Assembly: GCA_035532935.1 (NCBI GenBank)
Contig: DATKQE010000078.1
Span: 1 to 64,000 of the forward strand
Origin: DATJLY01 sp035532935
GTDB lineage: Bacteria; Pseudomonadota; Alphaproteobacteria; ATCC43930; CGMCC-115725
Length of the DNA stretch: 64,000 nt
Reading direction: 5' to 3'
The stretch's first letter is position 1. Each line of letters begins with the position of its first letter. Both the position numbers and the translations under genes were made by a program. Of this stretch, positions 1 to 10,057 are shown in pieces. Under the pieces are notes generated by a model. The model saw nothing but the letters and a program-made list of their open reading frames with translations, was not told the origin of the DNA and did not search any database.

Positions 1-1
1 A

Positions 2-613
2 TCCCCCACGCCCCCGCCACCCCCGCCGCCGGCGGCCCCGCCCGCGCTGCCCCCGCCGGTGCCGACGCCGGCGGCTCCGCCGCTGCCGATGCCGCCTCCG
101 CCGGCCCCGCCACCGCCGACGCCGAAGAGCCCGACGCAGCAGCCGCACCCGACGAAGAATCCGGCGCCGATGAGCCAGAGCGTGCTCAACACGCTGGCGA
201 AGCTGCGGTCCATGCAGCAGAAGCAGAAGGCGCCGACCGCGCGCTACAACCCCCAGCAGGCCGGGGCGTCGCAGATCGGCGGCAATCCGAAGAGCAACGA
301 CACCTCCAAGCTTTCGGCCATGCAGCGCGCGGCCATCGGCAACGAGGTGCGGCGCTGCTGGACCGTGGATGCCGGCGCGCCTAACCTCAGCCAGATGCAG
401 GTGCTGCTGACGGTGCAGACCGATCCTTCGGGCACGGTTCGCCAGGCCGTGGTGGCGCCACCCGATCTGGCGCGTGCCCAGACCGATCCGGTGTTTCGGG
501 CCTTCGCCGAACGGGCGGTGCGGGCCGTGCTCAACGTGAAGTGTGCGACCTTGCCGCTGCCGCCCTCGATGATGGGCAGCCCGCAAGTGCTTACCTTCCA
601 CTTCAGTCCCTAG
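2..613 (+). CDS. tolA: TolA-like energy transducer, C-terminal part (5' end outside window)
   Basis: The reading frame is open from the left edge, so the N-terminal membrane anchor is missing. The first ~60 visible residues are almost all Pro and Ala, which fits an extended periplasm-spanning linker. The last ~110 residues form a compact domain with the TonB/TolA C-terminal pattern: an EVRRCW segment, two beta-type stretches ending in VLLTVQTDPSG, an AERAVRAVL helix and a final LTFHF strand. In the family, TolA spans the periplasm and links the TolQR motor to TolB and Pal in the envelope. The position just upstream of tolB and pal supports this. The domain itself is divergent, so the name rests on domain shape plus context. 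Confidence 0.8.
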   Translation, partial: SPTPPPPPPPAAPPALPPPVPTPAAPPLPMPPPPAPPPPTPKSPTQQPHPTKNPAPMSQSVLNTLAKLRSMQQKQKAPTARYNPQQAGASQIGGNPKSNDTSKLSAMQRAAIGNEVRRCWTVDAGAPNLSQMQVLLTVQTDPSGTVRQAVVAPPDLARAQTDPVFRAFAERAVRAVLNVKCATLPLPPSMMGSPQVLTFHFSP

Positions 614-734
614 GGCGCGGTCGTTTCAAGCGACCATGCTCTAGCCATGTTTCACGAGCATTTTCATCGGCTTGGAATCACGATTCCATTTTGAGCCGAT
701 CATGCTCCAGGCCGCAGAAGAAGAGGTGCCCGCC

Positions 735-2138
735 ATGAACGAGAACACGCCGATGGACAGGAATGCCGGTTTCGGCCGGCGCGGATTGCTCGCAACCTCG
801 GTCGCCACGCTGGCGGTTCCGATCGCCGCGCGCGCACAGGCTCCGGCGGCCCCGGCCGCCGCTCCCGCGGCCGGCGGGCAGAGCGCGGTGATCGACGTGA
901 ACCGCGCCCGCACGGCGCCCATCCCGGTCGCGATCCCCGCCTTTCCGGGAACCGGCGGGCAGGCGCAGCAACTGGGGCAGAACATCGCCGGGGTGATCAC
1001 GAACGACCTGGCGCGATGCGGCCTGTTCCGCGCGATCGACCCGGCATCCTTCATCCAGGGGCAGCCGCCGGCCAATGGCACGCCGGACTTCAACAGCTGG
1101 AAGATGATCGGCACGCAGGCGCTGGTGACCGGCAAGGTGGCCGATGCCGGGGGCGGGCAGGTGCGCGTGGAATTCCGCCTGTGGGACGTGCTGCCCCAGC
1201 AGCAGATCCAAGGCACCGCCTATACCACCGCGGCCAGCAACTGGCGGCGGATCGCGCACATCATCGCCGATGTGATCTATCAGCGCCTGCTGGGCGAGAA
1301 GGGCTATTTCGACACGCGGATCGCCTACATCGCCACCACCGGGCCGCAGCGCCACCCGATCAAGCGGCTTGCGATCATGGACCAGGACGGGGCGAACAAC
1401 CGTTTCCTGACCAGCGGGCGGTGGATGGCGCTCACGCCGCGCTTCCACCCGACGAAGGACGAAATCGCGTTCATGAGCTACGTGAACCGGCATCCGCGGG
1501 TGTACCTGTTCGACCTCGGGACCGGCCGGCGCACCCTCCTCGGCGATTTCCAGGGCATGACCTTCTCGCCGCGCTTCAGCCCCGATGGCAGCAAAGTGAT
1601 CATGGCGGTCTCCCGCGGCGGCGGGTCGGACATCGTCGTGGTGGACCTGGGCAGCGGGCGTTCCACCCGGCTGACCGATTCGGGATCGATCGATGTCAGC
1701 CCCTGCTACAGCCCGGACGGGTCCCAGATCGTGTTCAATTCGGATCGCGGGGGAGACCAGCAGCTTTATACAATGAATGCAGATGGTTCCAACGTGAAGC
1801 GGATCAGCTATGGCAGCGGGCGTTACGGCAGCCCCGTATGGTCGCCGCGGGGGGACCTGATCGCGTTCATCCGGCTGGGCGGCCAGTTCGCGGTGGGGGT
1901 GATGCAGCCGGACGGATCGGGCGAACGCATCCTGTCGGAAAGCTATCTGGTGGACGGCCCGACCTTCTGCCCGAACGGGCGGGTGCTGATGTTCTGGCGC
2001 AGCACGCCGGCAAGCAACGCAAGCGGCGCCGGCCACTCATCCTCGCTGGTGACGATCGACATCACCGGCTTCAACGAGCGGGTGCTGCAGACTCCCACCA
2101 ACGCGTCCGACCCGGATTGGTCGCCGTTGCTGTCATAA
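735..2138 (+). CDS. tolB: Tol-Pal system translocation protein TolB
   Basis: Periplasmic beta-propeller protein of the Tol-Pal system, which helps outer-membrane constriction and links TolA to Pal. After the signal there is a TolB N-terminal domain (about residues 40-170), followed by repeated propeller blades with the motif FSPDGS, YSPDGSQIVFNSDR and WSPRGD. I chose the ATG at 735 because a purine-rich GAAGAAGAGG precedes it; the same frame is open back to 672. The leader has RR at residues 15-16 followed by GLLATSV and an ARAQA cleavage site, which looks like a twin-arginine signal rather than the usual Sec signal. It lies between tolA and pal in the conserved order. Confidence 0.95.
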   Translation: MNENTPMDRNAGFGRRGLLATSVATLAVPIAARAQAPAAPAAAPAAGGQSAVIDVNRARTAPIPVAIPAFPGTGGQAQQLGQNIAGVITNDLARCGLFRAIDPASFIQGQPPANGTPDFNSWKMIGTQALVTGKVADAGGGQVRVEFRLWDVLPQQQIQGTAYTTAASNWRRIAHIIADVIYQRLLGEKGYFDTRIAYIATTGPQRHPIKRLAIMDQDGANNRFLTSGRWMALTPRFHPTKDEIAFMSYVNRHPRVYLFDLGTGRRTLLGDFQGMTFSPRFSPDGSKVIMAVSRGGGSDIVVVDLGSGRSTRLTDSGSIDVSPCYSPDGSQIVFNSDRGGDQQLYTMNADGSNVKRISYGSGRYGSPVWSPRGDLIAFIRLGGQFAVGVMQPDGSGERILSESYLVDGPTFCPNGRVLMFWRSTPASNASGAGHSSSLVTIDITGFNERVLQTPTNASDPDWSPLLS

Positions 2139-2190
2139 CAAATCAACCCCGGATTTCTGCCGAGGATTCGTTCTGAACTTCAACTGCGGG

Positions 2191-2227
2191 ATGGAAGATA
2201 TGTTCCGCAGCACATGGAAGATATGTT
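2191..2227 (+). repeat. 14-bp direct repeat in the tolB-pal gap
   Basis: ATGGAAGATATGTT occurs at 2191-2204 and again at 2214-2227, a 23-bp period, in the 226-bp gap before pal. The gap is less GC-rich than its surroundings and probably holds the pal promoter. The repeat may be a regulator site or chance; no known motif is recognised. Confidence 0.4.
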
Positions 2228-2364
2228 ACTTTGCAGATGCGAAGTGGCTTGACCCATGGCCGAACGGCGCGGTAAGCGGCGTTTGGTCGAAACGTTTAGT
2301 CGTTTCGATTGACGCATGAATTTGCTGCAATTGTGAAGCACCCCAACCAGGGACGTAACCTCAA

Positions 2365-2889
2365 ATGAACATGAAGATTCTGGGCGCTTTCGCCGCGGTC
2401 GCCCTGCTCGCGGCGTGCGCCAATACGCCGAAGACCAACACCGCCGCAGCCGGCTCGGGCGCGACTGCCGCCACCTCGGGCCCCGCCCCGGGCAGCGAGC
2501 AGGATCTGGTCGCGAGCGTTGGCGACCGCGTGTTCTATGCCTTCGACCGCTCCGGCCTGAGCAGCGAGGCGCAGACGACCCTCGACCGCCAGGCAGCCTG
2601 GCTGCAGAAATACCCGCAGGTTCAGGTCATGATCGCCGGCAACTGCGATGCCCGCGGCACCGAGGAATACAACCTCGCCCTCGGCCAGCGCCGTGCCAAC
2701 ACCGCGCGCGACTTCCTGGTGGCCAGGGGCGTGGCGCCGACCCGCGTCCAGACGATCAGCTACGGCAAGGATCGCCCGGTGGCGCTGGGCAGCGATTCGC
2801 AGGCTTTTGCCCAGAACCGCAATGCCATCACCTCGGTCCAGGGTCAGAACCCGCAGGCCGGGGCCGGCCAGACTTCGATGACCAACTGA
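2365..2889 (+). CDS. pal: Peptidoglycan-associated lipoprotein Pal
   Basis: Outer-membrane lipoprotein that grips peptidoglycan and binds TolB. The leader ends in a lipobox L15-A16-A17-C18, so Cys18 should be the lipidated residue. An Ala/Thr/Gly-rich linker follows, then an OmpA-like domain (about residues 50-160) with the peptidoglycan-binding pattern NCDARGTEEYNLALGQRRA. The length of 174 aa is normal for the family. The protein extends past the usual end with a short Gln/Gly-rich tail (VQGQNPQAGAGQTS). A rho-independent terminator follows, so tolB-pal transcription probably ends here. Confidence 0.96.
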   Translation: MNMKILGAFAAVALLAACANTPKTNTAAAGSGATAATSGPAPGSEQDLVASVGDRVFYAFDRSGLSSEAQTTLDRQAAWLQKYPQVQVMIAGNCDARGTEEYNLALGQRRANTARDFLVARGVAPTRVQTISYGKDRPVALGSDSQAFAQNRNAITSVQGQNPQAGAGQTSMTN

Positions 2890-2928
2890 TCCGGGGTGTT
2901 TTTCCACGCCTCGGGCCATGCCTGAAAT

Positions 2929-2961
2929 GCCGGCGGTCGCAAGACCGCCGGCTTTGTATTT
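2929..2961 (+). terminator. Rho-independent terminator after pal
   Basis: A perfect 10-bp stem GCCGGCGGTC / GACCGCCGGC with a GCAA loop (2929-2952) is followed by a T-rich tract TTTGTATTTT. It lies 40 bp after the pal stop codon and is a strong hairpin-plus-T terminator. Confidence 0.85.
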
Positions 2962-3102
2962 TGCGCCCTGCGCGCGGTTGGCATCGCGGGATGGCCCGCA
3001 AGCTGGTAAAACTGCGCGTGAACCAGGAACCGGGGCGTTTTCATCCGCGATGAAAGCGCAGATATGAAAAGCGCATCAGAAACCATGCGGGAAGGACAGT
3101 GC

Positions 3103-4032
3103 ATGACACGCACTCGGATCGCCGGCCTCGCGTTGCCGGGGCTGCTGCTGGCCTTGTTCGTGCTGACCCCGGGGATTGCCCGGGCGCAGATCAGCAGCCG
3201 CGAGGGCATCGCACTCGAAAACCAGATACTCGAACTGAAGAACGAGTTGCAGCGCCTCCAGGCGCAGGGCGGCGGTGGCGGGACTTCGCTGGGCGGCTAT
3301 CAGGCACCCGCGCCCGCGCAGGCCGGCCCCGCCGCGGGCGGCCTGACGGCAACCCTGCTCGACCGGGTCACCCGGCTTGAGGATCAGGTGCGCCAGTTGA
3401 ACGGGCGGGTGGACGAGTTGGATCATCGGCAGCAGAACCAGAACGCCCAGTTGCAGAAGGATATCGGCGATCTGAAGTTCCAGATGAACCCGCAGGGCGG
3501 CGCCGGTCTCGGCGGTCTGGCGCCAAACGGGGCGTTGGGCGCGCAGCCGCCGGCGATCCCGGGCGGTCAGCCGCAGGTGGGCCCGCAGCCGCGCAGCCTG
3601 GGCACGGTGCCCGCGGCCTCCTCGGTGCCGCCGCTCGGCCCGCATCCCACCCCGGAGGTGGCGCTGCATGATGGACAGGCGGCCATGTCCGCACGGGATT
3701 ACCGCGCGGCCGAAGCCGCCGCGCGGGAAGTGATCAGCAACAACAGCACCTCGCCCCGCGCCTACGATGCGCAGTTCCTGCTGGCCCAGGCGCTCGCCGC
3801 GCAAGGCAAATGGCAGCAGGCGGCACTCGCCTATGACGATGTGTACACCCGGTCCCGCAACGGCAGCCACGCGCCGGATGCGCTGTTGGGCCTCGCGCAA
3901 TCGTTGACAGCCATCAACCAGAAGCGCGCAGCGTGCGACACGCTTGCCTCGTTGCGCGGCCAATTCCCGACGCCGCCGCAACGGATGGCAGGATCGATCG
4001 CCTCGGTACGGGCGCAGGCGGGCTGTCCCTGA
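3103..4032 (+). CDS. cpoB: Cell division coordinator CpoB / YbgF, Tol-Pal associated
   Basis: Periplasmic protein that in E. coli tunes PBP1B activity together with TolA during constriction. The ATG at 3103 follows GAAGGACA and opens a clear Sec signal with an IARAQ cleavage site near residue 28; the frame also has an ATG at 3064 that would spoil the signal. A heptad-like coiled coil (about residues 30-60 and 95-140) is split by Gly/Ala/Pro-rich stretches. TPR-type repeats fill the last ~110 residues (YRAAEAAAREVI, YDAQFLLAQALAAQGKW, PDALLGLAQSL). The domain order and position after pal are those of YbgF/CpoB. Confidence 0.93.
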   Translation: MTRTRIAGLALPGLLLALFVLTPGIARAQISSREGIALENQILELKNELQRLQAQGGGGGTSLGGYQAPAPAQAGPAAGGLTATLLDRVTRLEDQVRQLNGRVDELDHRQQNQNAQLQKDIGDLKFQMNPQGGAGLGGLAPNGALGAQPPAIPGGQPQVGPQPRSLGTVPAASSVPPLGPHPTPEVALHDGQAAMSARDYRAAEAAAREVISNNSTSPRAYDAQFLLAQALAAQGKWQQAALAYDDVYTRSRNGSHAPDALLGLAQSLTAINQKRAACDTLASLRGQFPTPPQRMAGSIASVRAQAGCP

Positions 4033-5354
4033 CGGAAGACCTCGGCTTTGCCGGCCATGGTCTGCCCATCAGCGCCGCCCGGTTCGCGGCGCTGATGGCG
4101 CCTCTCGGCCCGTTCGGCGGCTCACCCCGGCTGGCGGTCGCGGTGTCGGGCGGCGCGGACAGCCTGGGGCTGGCGCTGCTGGCCGGGGAATGGGCGCGTG
4201 CCCGCGGCGGAACGGCCGTCGGGTTGATCGTCGATCACGGGTTGCGGCCTGAATCGGCTGCCGAGGCAGCGCTCACCGTGGCAAGGCTGGCGCAATTCGG
4301 TATGGACGGGCGCATTCTCGCCGTACACGGCCTGCATCTCGGGCCCGGTGTTGCCGCGCGCGCGCGCGTGGCCCGGTTCGCGGCGCTGGAAGCCGCCTGC
4401 CGGGAAGATGGGCTGCTGCATCTGCTGGTGGCGCATCATGCGGCGGATCAGGCCGAAACGGTGCTGATGCGCGGGCTGCATGGCAGTGGCCCGGCCGGGC
4501 TGGCGGGGATGGCGGCGCTGGTGGAAACGGCGGCGCTGCGCATTCTTCGCCCGCTGCTGGCGGTGCCGCCGGGCGAGCTGCGTGTGCTGCTGCAGGAAAG
4601 GGGCTGCGGCTGGGCCGAAGACCCGTCGAACCGCGATGCGCGTGCCTTGCGGACACGGCTGCGCCATTGGCGGGCGGATGTGGCGGGTGAGGGTGTGGCC
4701 GGGGCGGCACTCGCGGAGGCGGCGGCATCGGCCGGCACCTCACGCGCCGCTGCCATGCGCGCGACCGCACGGTGGCTTGCCGAACGGGTGACTTTCTGGC
4801 CCGAGGGTACGGCGTTGCTCCCGCCGGGGCCGATGCCGCCTGGCGTTCTGGCCGGGCTGTTGCGCATGCTGGGCGGGGAGCCTTATCCGCCGTCGCCCGC
4901 GCGTGTGGCGGCGTTGGCGGCCGCGCCGCGTCCTGCAACGCTGGGCGGAGTGCGGCTGATGCCCGCCGGCCGGCTCGGCGACGGCCTGCTGGCCGTGCGG
5001 GAGGCGGGGCGTTGCGCCGGGGCTGTGCCGGCACGGCCGGGGGTGGTATGGGACCGGCGGTTCCGGCTTGCCGATGGTGCGGCGGCGCCGCATGGTGCGA
5101 TGCTGGCGGCGCTGGGCAGGGATGCAGCGCGGCTGCGGGGTGCCTCCCGGCTGCCGGCGGCGGTGCTGGCCGGGCTGCCGGCATTGCGGCAGGACGGGCG
5201 GCTGACGGCGGTACCCCATCTGGGCTGGCCGGATGCCGGGGTTTGCGCCCGGTTGCCGATATGGTTCGCCCCGGCGGTGCCCGCTGCGGCCGCGCCATTC
5301 GTTGCTGCGGCTGCGATACGGGGATGCGCTGCGGCTGAAGCCACCCTATGTTAG
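3933..5354 (+). CDS. tilS: tRNA(Ile)-lysidine synthase TilS
   Basis: Modifies C34 of the CAU-anticodon tRNA-Ile with lysine using ATP, so that it reads AUA. The N-type ATP-PPi loop SGGADS sits at about residues 72-77, followed by VDHGLRPES and the AHHAADQAETVLMRGLHGSG block typical of TilS, then WAEDPSNRD. The C-terminal half is Ala/Gly/Leu-rich and weakly conserved, as is usual. The start is uncertain: only a GTG at 3933 (overlapping cpoB by 100 bp) or an ATG at 4095 is available in frame. The residues just before 4095 (ISAARFAALMAPLG) look conserved, so I keep the longer form. ftsH follows, as in most alphaproteobacteria. Confidence 0.9.
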   Translation: MRHACLVARPIPDAAATDGRIDRLGTGAGGLSLTEDLGFAGHGLPISAARFAALMAPLGPFGGSPRLAVAVSGGADSLGLALLAGEWARARGGTAVGLIVDHGLRPESAAEAALTVARLAQFGMDGRILAVHGLHLGPGVAARARVARFAALEAACREDGLLHLLVAHHAADQAETVLMRGLHGSGPAGLAGMAALVETAALRILRPLLAVPPGELRVLLQERGCGWAEDPSNRDARALRTRLRHWRADVAGEGVAGAALAEAAASAGTSRAAAMRATARWLAERVTFWPEGTALLPPGPMPPGVLAGLLRMLGGEPYPPSPARVAALAAAPRPATLGGVRLMPAGRLGDGLLAVREAGRCAGAVPARPGVVWDRRFRLADGAAAPHGAMLAALGRDAARLRGASRLPAAVLAGLPALRQDGRLTAVPHLGWPDAGVCARLPIWFAPAVPAAAAPFVAAAAIRGCAAAEATLC

Positions 5355-5415
5355 CTGACAGAGGCGATCGGCGCCCGCCGCGGGGCGGTGTTTGGCCCGC
5401 CGATAGGAACGGACG

Positions 5416-7359
<1,944 letters not shown>

Positions 7360-7444
7360 GCCGCACCGTCTTCTCGGTTAATGGTTTGGAGAGCCGCGCC
7401 GGCCTAGGCTGGCCGTCACCGGGCGAGGAGAGGGGCGAAGCGCG

Positions 7445-8809
7445 ATGACGCGCAGACTATTCGGGACCGACGGCATTCGCGGTACCGCCAATGTCGAGCC
7501 GATGACGGCCGACACCGTGCTCAAGGTAGCGATGGCGGCAGGACTGGTGCTGCGCCGCGGCGACCATCGCCATCTCATCGTCATCGGCAAGGACACGCGT
7601 CTTTCGGGATATCTCGTCGAACCCGCGCTCACCGCCGGCTTCATCGCCATGGGCATGGACGTGGTTCTGGTCGGGCCGCTGCCGACGCCGGCCATCGCCA
7701 TGCTGACGCGGAGCCTGCGCGCCGATGCCGGCGTGATGATCTCGGCCTCGCACAATCCGTTCCAGGACAACGGCATCAAGCTCTTCGGCGCCGACGGCTA
7801 CAAGCTCTCCGACGAGATGGAGCAGGCGATCGAGGCGCGACTCGAGAGCGCCGGCGAGCGGCGCGCGCCGATGCACGCGCTCGGCCGCGCGCGGCGGCTC
7901 GACGATGCCCGCGGCCGCTACATCGAGTTCGTCAAGAGCAGCTTCCCGCGCGGCCTGCGCCTCGACGGGCTCAAGGTCGTCGTCGATTGCGCCAACGGCG
8001 CCTCCTACCGCGTCGCTCCCACCGTGCTGTGGGAGCTGGGCGCCGAAGTCATTCCGCTGGGCGTGACGCCGGACGGGCACAACATCAACCGTGACTGCGG
8101 CACCGTCGCCATCGAGGCGACGCAGCGCGCGGTGCGCGAGACCGGCGCCGATCTCGGCATTGCCCTCGACGGCGATGCCGACCGCCTGATCATGGTCGAC
8201 GAGCGCGGCCGCGTGCTCGATGGCGATCAGCTCATGGCCCTCATCGCCGGCAATTGGCAGCGCACCGGCACGCTCTCGCAGAGCGGGATCGTCGCCACGG
8301 TCATGTCGAATTTCGGCTTCGAGCGCCATCTTGCGGCGCGCGGCATTCCGCTGACCCGCGCCGCGGTCGGCGACCGCTATGTCGTCGAGGCGATGCGCCG
8401 CCTTGGTTGCAATCTCGGCGGCGAGCAATCGGGCCATATCATCCTCGGCGATTTCTCCACCACCGGCGATGGCCTCATGGCGGCGCTTCAGGTGCTGGCC
8501 GCGGTGGTCGAGACGGGGGCGCCGCCGAGCGAAGTGTGCAACGTCTTCACGCCCATTCCGCAGCTCCTGCGCAACGTCCGCTTTGCCGGCGGCGCGCCGC
8601 TCGAGGACCGTGACGTGAAGCGCGCGATCGCGGCGGGCGAGGGCCGGCTGAGCGGAACCGGCCGGTTGCTGGTGCGCAAATCCGGCACCGAGCCGCTGAT
8701 CCGTATCATGGCCGAGGGCGACGACGAGGCGCTCGTCGCCGCCGTGGTCGAGGAGATCGCCGCCGCCGTCGTCGCTACCGGCATGGCGGTGGAAAGCGCG
8801 GGGGGATGA
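7445..8809 (+). CDS. glmM: Phosphoglucosamine mutase GlmM
   Basis: Converts glucosamine-6-phosphate to glucosamine-1-phosphate for UDP-GlcNAc, peptidoglycan and LPS synthesis. The catalytic phosphoserine is Ser102 in ISASHNP. The metal-binding loop is DGDADR, the sugar-binding loop GEQSGHII, and the phosphate-binding loop RKSGTEPLIRIMAEG lies near the C-terminus. The length of 454 aa is normal. A GAGGAGAGG ribosome-binding site precedes the ATG. Many alphaproteobacteria have folP between ftsH and glmM; it is absent here. The stop codon overlaps the start of thiD by 4 bp, so the two are translationally coupled. Confidence 0.97.
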   Translation: MTRRLFGTDGIRGTANVEPMTADTVLKVAMAAGLVLRRGDHRHLIVIGKDTRLSGYLVEPALTAGFIAMGMDVVLVGPLPTPAIAMLTRSLRADAGVMISASHNPFQDNGIKLFGADGYKLSDEMEQAIEARLESAGERRAPMHALGRARRLDDARGRYIEFVKSSFPRGLRLDGLKVVVDCANGASYRVAPTVLWELGAEVIPLGVTPDGHNINRDCGTVAIEATQRAVRETGADLGIALDGDADRLIMVDERGRVLDGDQLMALIAGNWQRTGTLSQSGIVATVMSNFGFERHLAARGIPLTRAAVGDRYVVEAMRRLGCNLGGEQSGHIILGDFSTTGDGLMAALQVLAAVVETGAPPSEVCNVFTPIPQLLRNVRFAGGAPLEDRDVKRAIAAGEGRLSGTGRLLVRKSGTEPLIRIMAEGDDEALVAAVVEEIAAAVVATGMAVESAGG

Positions 8810-9597
8810 AGGGCCGCGTGCTCGTCGTCGCCGGCTCGGATTCGGGCGGCGGCGCCGGCATCCAAGCCGACATCAAGACGATCACTGCGCTCGGCGCCTA
8901 TGCCGCAACGGCCGTGACCGCGCTCACGGCGCAGAACACCGAGGCCGTGCTCGGTATCCTTCCCGTTGCGCCCGACTTCGTGCGCCTGCAGATCGACGCC
9001 GTGCTCGGCGATATCGGCGCCGACTGCATCAAGACCGGCATGCTGGTCGACGCCGCGGTGATCGCTGCGGTGGCCGATGCGCTGGAAGCCGGCGCGCCGT
9101 CCGTGCCGTTGGTGGTGGATCCGGTGCTGGTGGCCACCAGCGGAACGCGGCTCCTCGATCCGGAAGCAATCGAGGTGTTGAAGCGCCGCATCCTCGCCCG
9201 CGCCCGGCTGGTCACGCCCAACGTCCCCGAAGCGGCCGCGCTCATCGGCCGCGCGGTCGTCTCGCTCGATGACATGCGGCGCGCCGCCGACGCGCTCCTG
9301 GCCTTGGGTGCAAGGGCGGTGATGGTGAAAGGCGGCCACCTGCCCGGGCCGGTGCTGCGCGATCTCGTCGTCGATGGCGGCGACAGTTTCGTGCTCGCGG
9401 CGGCCCGGATCGAAACCCGCGCGACCCACGGTACCGGCTGCACCCTCGCCTCGGCGATCGCGGCGGGGCTCGCCCAGGGCATGGCATTGCGGGACGCGAT
9501 CGAGCGCGCCCATGCCTATGTGCAGCGTGCCATCGCCGCCGCGCCCGGCCTCGGCCGCGGCCACGGGCCGCTCAATCACCTGCCGGGCGGCGCCTGA
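8806..9597 (+). CDS. thiD: Hydroxymethylpyrimidine/phosphomethylpyrimidine kinase ThiD
   Basis: Phosphorylates the pyrimidine branch of thiamine synthesis (HMP to HMP-P to HMP-PP). It is a ribokinase-fold protein of normal length (263 aa). The N-terminus AGSDSGGGAGIQADIKTI is characteristic of ThiD, as are LVTPNVPEAA, VMVKGGH and the anion-hole motif THGTGCTLASAIAAGLA, where the catalytic Asp is usually replaced by Cys in this family. It starts with an ATGA overlap on glmM. Confidence 0.96.
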   Translation: MKGRVLVVAGSDSGGGAGIQADIKTITALGAYAATAVTALTAQNTEAVLGILPVAPDFVRLQIDAVLGDIGADCIKTGMLVDAAVIAAVADALEAGAPSVPLVVDPVLVATSGTRLLDPEAIEVLKRRILARARLVTPNVPEAAALIGRAVVSLDDMRRAADALLALGARAVMVKGGHLPGPVLRDLVVDGGDSFVLAAARIETRATHGTGCTLASAIAAGLAQGMALRDAIERAHAYVQRAIAAAPGLGRGHGPLNHLPGGA

Positions 9598-9703
9598 CCC
9601 CCACGGCCATCGTATCGCATTGTCGCAACGGTCAAGGTTCCATTAACGCACAAGGAATAATACGGTTGGCGATGCGGTAGAACACGGGGATGACCGACCA
9701 GCC

Positions 9704-10045
9704 ATGGACGGCCCATCGTTTCCATCGCGCGGCGTAACGCAGAGGGGCGCGCAGCCTGTCTTGGTCCAGAGGCCGACCTTGCCCGGTTCCGGGCAGGCCG
9801 CGCCGTCGACCGGCGTGCCGCCGTCGGCGCCGTCCCACGCCGTATCTCGGGCCGCCGTGACACCGGCCTTTGTCGTCGATTTCTCCGGCTCGACACCGGG
9901 GAGCTATGTCCTCGACTGGCGCGATCCGGTCACCGATACCGTGATCGTGCAGGTGCCGATGCGCACGGCGCTCGCGCAGTTTGCGGGGCTGAAGAGCGCC
10001 GCCACGCCCAAGCAAGTGGGCAAGCGCCTCGACACCACCGCCTGA
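9704..10045 (+). CDS. Small protein of unknown function, weakly FlaG-like C-terminus
   Basis: A 113-aa protein. The first ~55 residues are Pro/Ser/Ala/Gln-rich and look disordered. The second half holds one conserved-looking segment, SYVLDWRDPVTDTVIVQVPM, followed by a helix. A pattern of a strand, DP-x-T, then VIxQxPM resembles the C-terminal repeat of small flagellar FlaG proteins (V-D-x-x-T-x-E-V-I-R-Q-I-P). No flagellar gene is nearby, so this is only a resemblance. There is no signal peptide or membrane segment. The upstream 106 bp is relatively AT-rich and may hold its promoter. The high third-position GC supports real coding. Confidence 0.6.
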   Translation: MDGPSFPSRGVTQRGAQPVLVQRPTLPGSGQAAPSTGVPPSAPSHAVSRAAVTPAFVVDFSGSTPGSYVLDWRDPVTDTVIVQVPMRTALAQFAGLKSAATPKQVGKRLDTTA

Positions 10046-10057
10046 CCCGTGCTTCCA

